This document shows, piece by piece, positions 58,604-64,000 of a stretch of 64,000 bases of DNA; position 1 is the first letter of the stretch, and every line of letters starts with the position of its first letter. A model generated the notes under the pieces. The model saw nothing but the letters and a program-made list of their open reading frames with translations, searched no databases and had not been told where the DNA came from. The position numbers were made by a program, and so were the translations under genes. The DNA comes from Rhodeus uyekii (lineage: Eukaryota; Chordata; Actinopteri; Cypriniformes; Acheilognathidae). The stretch spans positions 1-64,000 of the forward strand of contig JAWRVZ010000057.1 in NCBI GenBank assembly GCA_037043235.1, read 5' to 3'.

Positions 58604-58918
58604 CAGGGGTCGGGAACCTTTTTTCTGAGAGAGCCATATACTCAAATTTTTTTTTGAACATGAAGCTGTGTAGAGCCATAGTTCTGTCGATCAATCTGTC
58701 GATGGGGGGGGGCAGCGGCGTCAAAAGAGCAATATGCAGCCGTCAAAAGAGCCATATATGGCTCTTTTGGGGTGGGGGGGGTGCGGCAGCGTGATCTGCC
58801 TGTCCTCCGAACGTGGAAGTAGAGGAGCGATCGATCTGTTGACGGGGGGGGGGGGGGGGCAGCGGCGTCAAAAGAGCCATATGCAGCCGTCAAAAGAGCC
58901 ATAGGATCCCGATCCCTG
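58604..58918 (+). mobile_element. hAT element 5 (MITE), 315 bp
   Basis: Ends CAGGGGTCGGGAACC ... GGATCCCGATCCCTG, target duplication CATTAGAG/CATTGGAG (58596-58603 and 58919-58926; 7 of 8). The interior has two direct copies of a unit with a G-run (58704-58711; 58845-58859), GGCAGCGGCGTCAAAAGAGC and GCCGTCAAAAGAGCCATA. Confidence 0.85.
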
Positions 58919-59138
58919 CATTGGAGGATGGATACATGGTGGTCATAAAGGCATGGACATAGTCAGAAACGATGCCCAAGTGGCACTAAGAGTTCTAAAA
59001 TGTGCCAAGAAAACTTCCCCACACCATTACACCACCACCACCAGCCTGCACAGTGATAAAAAGGCATGATGGATCCATGTTCTCATTCTGTTTATGCCAA
59101 ATTCTGACTCTACCATCTGAATGTCTCAACAGAAATCG

Positions 59139-59541
59139 GTCACGGCTCTGTCATTCTAGTTTGGTCTCTTCAAGTGTCTGTTGACAGAGCCCTGATGCTG
59201 CCCCTTTGTGTCTTGTGATTGTGAAACCCTGCCCTCTTGTTACCTCGTTTCCCTTGAGTGTTGTCAGCTGTTCTCAGCTCGTTACCCTTCCTCATGTGTC
59301 CCTATTTAATCCCGGTGTGTTTGCTGTCCTGTGTGGTGTCGTTGTCATTTCTGGATGTTTCTCGTGCATGTTCCCTGGATGTTATTCGTGCCGTGTTCTT
59401 GGTTTGTTTTACGTTTATGTCAAGTATCGTGTTATTTTGTTCAGTTAATGTTTTCCCCCTCGTGGGTTGTTCTTTTGTGTATATTTATTTACTGTTATTA
59501 AATCCTTCACCCCTGCATTTGAGTCCTCCGTTAAGTGTAAA
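59139..59541 (+). mobile_element. LTR-like TGTCAC element inside Tc1, 6-bp target duplication
   Basis: GTCACGGCTCTGTC starts it; the host Tc1 sequence CAGAAATCGAGACTC is interrupted, with AAATCG on both sides (59133-59138 and 59542-59547). It has CCCTATTTAATCCC (TATA-like) and TTATTAAATCC (likely polyadenylation region). This copy best defines the family ends. Confidence 0.65.
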
Positions 59542-60184
59542 AAATCGAGACTCATCAGACCAGGCAACATTCTTCAACTGTCCAATTTTGGTGAGCTTTT
59601 GCAAAAAGCTCTTTTGTGGTCTCTTTTTCCTATTTGTAGTGGAGATGAGTGGTACCCAGTGGGGTCTTCTGCTGTTGTAGTCCATCTGCCTCAAGGTTGT
59701 GCGTGTTGTGGCTTCACAAATGCTTTGCTGCATACCTCGGTTGTAACAAGTGGTTATTTCAGTCAAGGTTGCTCTTCTATCAGCTTAAATCAGTCGGCCC
59801 ATTCTCCTCTGACCTCTAGCGTCAACAAAGCGTTTTTGCCCACAGGACTGCCGTGTAATAGATGTTTTTCCCTTTTCACACCATTCTTTGTAAACCCTAT
59901 AAATGGTATGTGCGTGAAAATCCCAGTAACTGAGCAAATTGTGAATTACTCAGACCGGCACGCCTGGCACCAACAACCATGCCACGCTCCAAATTGCTTA
60001 AATCAACTTTCATTTCCATTCTGACAATCAGTTTGGAGTTCAGGAGATTGTCTCGACCAGGACCACAGGACCAGGACCACACCCCTAAATGCATTGAAGC
60101 AAATGCCATGTGTTTGGATGATTAGATAATTGCATTAATGAGAAATTGAACAGATGTTCCTAATAATCCTTTAGGTGAACAGTA

Positions 60185-61060
60185 GTTGATCATTATTCTG
60201 AGTGGACATCCATGACATGCTGAGTCCCACAAGGCTCAATTCTTGCACCACTCTTGTTCAACCTGTTTATGCTCGCACTGAGCCAAATTATGAGAGAGAA
60301 CACAATTGCTTACCAGAGCTAAGCAGATGACACACAGATATACTTAGCCCTAACACCCCATTGACGCCCTGTGCTAATGCATTGATGTAATTAACAGTTG
60401 GATGTAACAACATTTTCTTTAGTTAAACAAAGACTAAACTAAAGTCATTTCGTTTGGAAACAAAGACGAAGTTCTCAAGGTGAATGCATACTTTCACTCT
60501 AGGGGTCAAACAACAAAATATCAAGTCAGGAATCTTGGTTTGATTCTGGAGTCAGACCTTAGTTTCAATAGTCATTTTAAAGCAATAACTAAATCAGCAT
60601 ACTATCATATGAAAAATACTGTAATTAGATGCTATGTTTCTAATCAAGACTCACCAGCAGGGTGGATTATTGTAATGGTCTTCTCACTGGCCATCCCAAA
60701 AAAAAACATTAGACAGCTGCATCTCATGCATAACACTGCTGCCAGGATTCTGAGCAGAACCAGAAAATGTGCATATCACACCAGTTCTCAAATCTTTATA
60801 CTGGCTTCCAGTTTCATTTTGAATTGATCAAACAGGTTTATAAATCACTCAATGGCCTAGGTCTAGGACCTCAATACATTGCAGGTATGCTCACTGAATA
60901 TAAACTTAACAGATCATTAAGATCATCAGGATTAAGTCATTTAGAAATACAAGGGTTGACTCAAGTAAGTTGAGTCAACTTTCAGCTATTATGCCAGACA
61001 AATCAGCTTCCAGAAGAGATCAGATGTGCTCCAACAGTACTGAGTGAGCACTGTGCTACT
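60185..61060 (+). pseudogene. LINE (L2/Rex-like) RT 3' part
   Basis: In shifting frames: SPTRLNSCTTLVQPVYARTE-region sequence after the catalytic core, NLGLILESDLSFNSHFKAIT, RQLHLMHNTAARILSRTRK, then QVYKSLNGLGLGPQYIAGML and EYKLNRSLRSSGLS. These are C-terminal motifs of L2-like fish LINE RTs. Much of the catalytic part was lost at the Tc1 insertion. Dead copy. Confidence 0.85.
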
Positions 61061-61103
61061 GTACGTCTCACTGATTGCCTGAATTTTATTTTTAATGTAC
61101 TTT

Positions 61104-61110
<7 letters not shown>

Positions 61111-61146
<36 letters not shown>
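61111..61146. repeat. Microsatellite (AT)n
   Basis: AT dinucleotide run of 36 bp, 12 bp before a perfect palindrome. Confidence 0.97.
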
Positions 61147-61149
<3 letters not shown>

Positions 61150-61158
61150 CATAAAAAA

Positions 61159-61212
61159 CTCAGGGCAATCTTAATTTAAAAACTGCAGTTTTTAAATTAA
61201 GATTGCCCTGAG
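61159..61212. repeat. 54-bp perfect palindrome
   Basis: Two 27-nt arms beginning CTCAGGGCAATC and meeting at CTG|CAG without a spacer are fully complementary. It could extrude as a cruciform or be the fused ends of a foldback element. Confidence 0.95.
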
Positions 61213-62095
61213 ATTTAACAGGCTATACCCCATTAATCCATAAACTATCACCACTATAAACTATTTAGTTTAAAATACTAAAAAAAGACTCAGGAAGACT
61301 TCTCTGGATAAAATGTGTAAGCAAGTTTTTTGTCGTTAACTCTCTGAGAAGGTGCTGTTTTTATGCTGCACTAACATTTTGTGCAGTTCATGCTGAGACC
61401 AGTGGGGGATAAAACACACACAAGTCATTTTTTGGGTAGTAAACAAAACAGCCCTGTATTAAATCAATTTAACATGAACTCTAAAAAGTGAAGTACAATA
61501 ATGCACTTATTTCCCAGCAGACCGGCTGCATTAGTAAGCACTTACTGCCACCACATTTAAACTGTGAGAAGAACAGGTGTTGCACCCACATATTTTGTTT
61601 ACAGCACTTTGCAAGGTCAAAGAGTACAAGGAAGAAAAAGAAAAATGTAAATGCCTTAGAATCAGTTATCAGTTAACTGTATCCATTTCTACCACCTTGG
61701 ACAACCTTTTTAAAAAATTGTAGTTGTATTCTCCAAAGCAATGTCATGTAATAATTATGCACTTGTTTTGTAATGTGACATAACTTGGTACGAGAGCAAT
61801 AATGGCAAACAACCATGTACCCCCATCAACATGCTCCGTAAAAGTGAGGTACTTCATTTCTTTGTCGCTAGAAACAAATAATGATTATGTTCAAACATGA
61901 ATATGTTTATATGAAACATGAATATGAATATGCACATGACAAAAATAAACATATTGTAATAAAATGTCTTTATTACAATATAGTTATTTAGTATCTTATT
62001 TTATTTTTGTTCTTAAAAATAAGAACAAAAAAAGCAAAATTTAAAAAAAGCATTAAATTAAGTTTTTCAGGTACAAAAGGTTTATTTTTATTTTG
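61213..62095. other. Unassigned AT-rich spacer
   Basis: No gene; a GAATATG/ACATG repeat patch near 61900 and an ATAAGAACAAA patch near 62020. Confidence 0.5.
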
Positions 62096-62180
62096 CCTGA
62101 TGAAGACCTGATTTGTTGAAACGTTGCGCTTTCAATAGAAGTTGTTTGGAGCTGAAAATTCAGTGTGCGGACATCAAGCT
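62096..62180 (+). ncRNA. Hammerhead-like motif, possible Penelope-like element end
   Basis: CTGATGA (62097-62103) and GAAAC (62118-62122) are separated by 14 nt that could form a short stem (GAC/GTT). These two core boxes in this order and spacing recall the hammerhead ribozymes in Penelope-like retroelements. A convincing stem III and cleavage triplet were not found, so it may be a degenerate remnant. Confidence 0.3.
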
Positions 62181-64000
62181 TCTTTTTTACAATGGGTTTA
62201 TTTAGCATGTCATTAGAAATAGTAGACTATAGAAATTGAAAAATCAAATGTAAAAATAAAACACTGCATAGTCTTCACTGTATTAAAAATAAATGTATTC
62301 TTATTGAATCTTCAAAAGTTATCCTGTCAGAAGTAGTACCTTATTTTATCTTTGTCTTTTATTGTTTGATTAATAGTAAGGACAAAGAACTACTGTCCCT
62401 TTAAGACTGAATGCAAAGATCCAGTACACTGATAAACACATTTAAACTTTACACCCAACTGTTTCAGACTTATTTCACAACTTGTTGCACTTAACTCCTC
62501 GAGCACGTCCTGCTCTTTATTGTCTCATTCACGCTTTCATCACTCTAAAGTGTCAATAGTGCTGTGCTACTATACTATATATTTACAAGGTATGATATCC
62601 ACGATCAGCAAAATTTCTAACAAAAGACATTTTATACCGTCACCACGATATATTAGCCCACCGTTATATCTCCCAGCCATATGTACATTTACATCATAAA
62701 GTTGTGGTACATAAATTCACTTCTAGTATTTAAAATGATCAGACAGAATTTAAAATATCAGTGCATCTATAGCTGAGCCAGAAATTGACATCAGACATCT
62801 CAAACAGAGATCACAAAGCAACACACTTTCAACTTTTAACATATGAAATATATAAAATAGAAGATATAGTATTTTAAAAATCACACTTCACCTCAACGGA
62901 CAAACAGCGCTTAGTAAAAGACAGAAAACAAGTGACCTCTAACAAACCCACAAAGCTAATGCTTACTATTCACCGTCTGTGGTCGTCTGACTAGTCTGCC
63001 CTCATTTTACACTTTTTCCGCCCAGCAGCACATTGCAACTGACCTTAACTACAAAATCATAAGAGCTACTCATCTTTAACTCCCCATAGAGACAGCATGG
63101 AGCCTGGCCAGGGTTGCAGTGACACCATCACACCTGCTTCTACAGCGGGTAGCTGCCAGTTCAGTGACTCATAGTTAGATCACCAACAGTTACGATGGAA
63201 AAAAAAAAAAAATCTATGCCAAAATTCAGATATAGGGACACAAAAGCATCTCTGTGAAGGTAAAGTGTGAATTATTTGATCTGTTGTAGTAGAGAAGGGT
63301 TGATATTGTAACTGTCAGGTTTCTAGGATCTGCTGCAGTCATTTTGCAATATAAGATTTCACACATCATACAGTAAGACGTTTATGTGTACAAGAAGAGC
63401 TTGAGCGCGGAGAAACGTTACAATTTTCACGCCAAAATACAAGAACTAGTAGATATCCACAAGTCTGATTTATAGTAATATCCACTTTGCAATGTGTCAG
63501 TTGAAGTGAAAATGCTTTGAAAACCTTTCTTCTTTTTTACTGTCAGATATGCCCGCCCGTACACCTCAGATGTCTCAAACTAAACCTCTTTCATGGAGTG
63601 AAGAGCACATTTGTTGCAGTTCCAGTCTAAAAGGGAGGGATAAACTGTCAATATGATGTCTGAGGTATTTTCCTGTCGAAAGCGTTTAATGGAGAGCTTG
63701 CGGGGAGGCTGATGGCTGTCCTCGATCTCTGACACACAGCCATTTACAAAATGATCAGCCTACATGTGGTCTAAAGAGCAGAAAAGCCGGACTGTTACAC
63801 AGATTACTAAATGATCCCTCGGATCATCTCACGAGACTCCAACCGAGTCTATTTTTCTACAGTGTAGCGCAAGCTTATAGTTTCAAATTGATGTAGCACA
63901 AATTACAGCATGACAGTGCCCTTCCTGATTGTATGCAATTCAGCTTCCTTTGAACACAAGAAAACTGAGGGAACAGCTGGAGTTTGAAACTCTGCCGTTA
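62181..64000. other. Unassigned terminal region
   Basis: No repeat family recognised and no reading frame above 60 codons. The last ~500 bp are less AT-rich and look unlike the transposon-laden DNA before, which would fit a long UTR or regulatory DNA of a gene beyond the window edge, but nothing here proves it. Confidence 0.4.

Larger units (their letters stand above)
58390..60184 (-). mobile_element. Tc1-like transposon with two nested insertions
   Basis: On minus, Tc1 transposase fragments occur: RGMQQSICEATTRTTLRQM, SRRPHWVPLIS and NVAWSDESRF, plus the region around 60024-59897 corresponding to the N-terminal DNA-binding part. It is broken by hAT 5 (58604-58918) and an LTR-like element (59139-59541). 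Removing these rejoins its sequence. It lies inside the LINE. Confidence 0.75.

Noticed and set aside
59467..60024. 185-codon plus-strand frame
   Set aside because: It spans the LTR-like insertion end and the antisense strand of a Tc1 transposase; the true coding remnant is on minus.

Overview
The window is vertebrate nuclear DNA, most likely from a teleost and probably a cyprinid. The repeat content points that way: hAT elements with CAGGGGT termini, Tc1-like transposons, DIRS-type tyrosine-recombinase retroelements, an L2/Rex-like LINE, a tRNA-derived SINE with an L2-type tail, a 5S-rRNA-derived element, a Gmr1-type LTR retrotransposon and long GT/AT/GAAA microsatellites. I found no host protein-coding gene I can name. 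The only long intact reading frame belongs to a retrotransposon.

1-13355: a head-to-tail array of a ~782-bp unit, open at the left window edge. Each unit carries one intact intronless tRNA-Leu (anticodon TAA); 16 complete genes are present, all on +. The rest of each unit is largely built from decayed tRNA-Leu fragments and a duplicated ~70-bp spacer, so the array is a tandem of an older tandem. Units 1-9 and most of unit 10 differ almost only in T-run length. Units 11-16 carry point differences. A 328-bp insertion with a 7-bp minisatellite lies at that boundary.

13356-22554: mostly unassigned AT-rich sequence with a DIRS-like terminal block, a (GAAA)n tract, a solo LTR, a decayed Mag-like gag, and a 1-kb hAT element with a perfect 8-bp target duplication.

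22555-30584: a decayed DIRS element is interrupted inside its reverse transcriptase by a complete 6.6-kb Gmr1-type element. That element has 834/839-bp LTRs, a tRNA-Pro primer site, one uninterrupted gag-pol frame, and a 5-bp target duplication. Its domain order is gag-protease-integrase-RT-RNase H. An inverted second DIRS fragment follows.

30585-55700: AT-rich spacer with relics of Tc1, DIRS (pol and gag), a minus-strand LINE interrupted by a hAT, a 5S-derived SINE3-like repeat, solo LTRs, SINEs, satellites and hairpin repeats.

55700-61060: one LINE split by a hAT element and by a Tc1 element, the latter itself holding a hAT MITE and an LTR-like insertion. 61061-64000 has a 54-bp perfect palindrome, a hammerhead-like motif typical of Penelope-like element ends, and unassigned sequence that could border a host gene.

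The window is thus a tRNA gene cluster beside a nested transposon graveyard with one young, apparently intact LTR retrotransposon.
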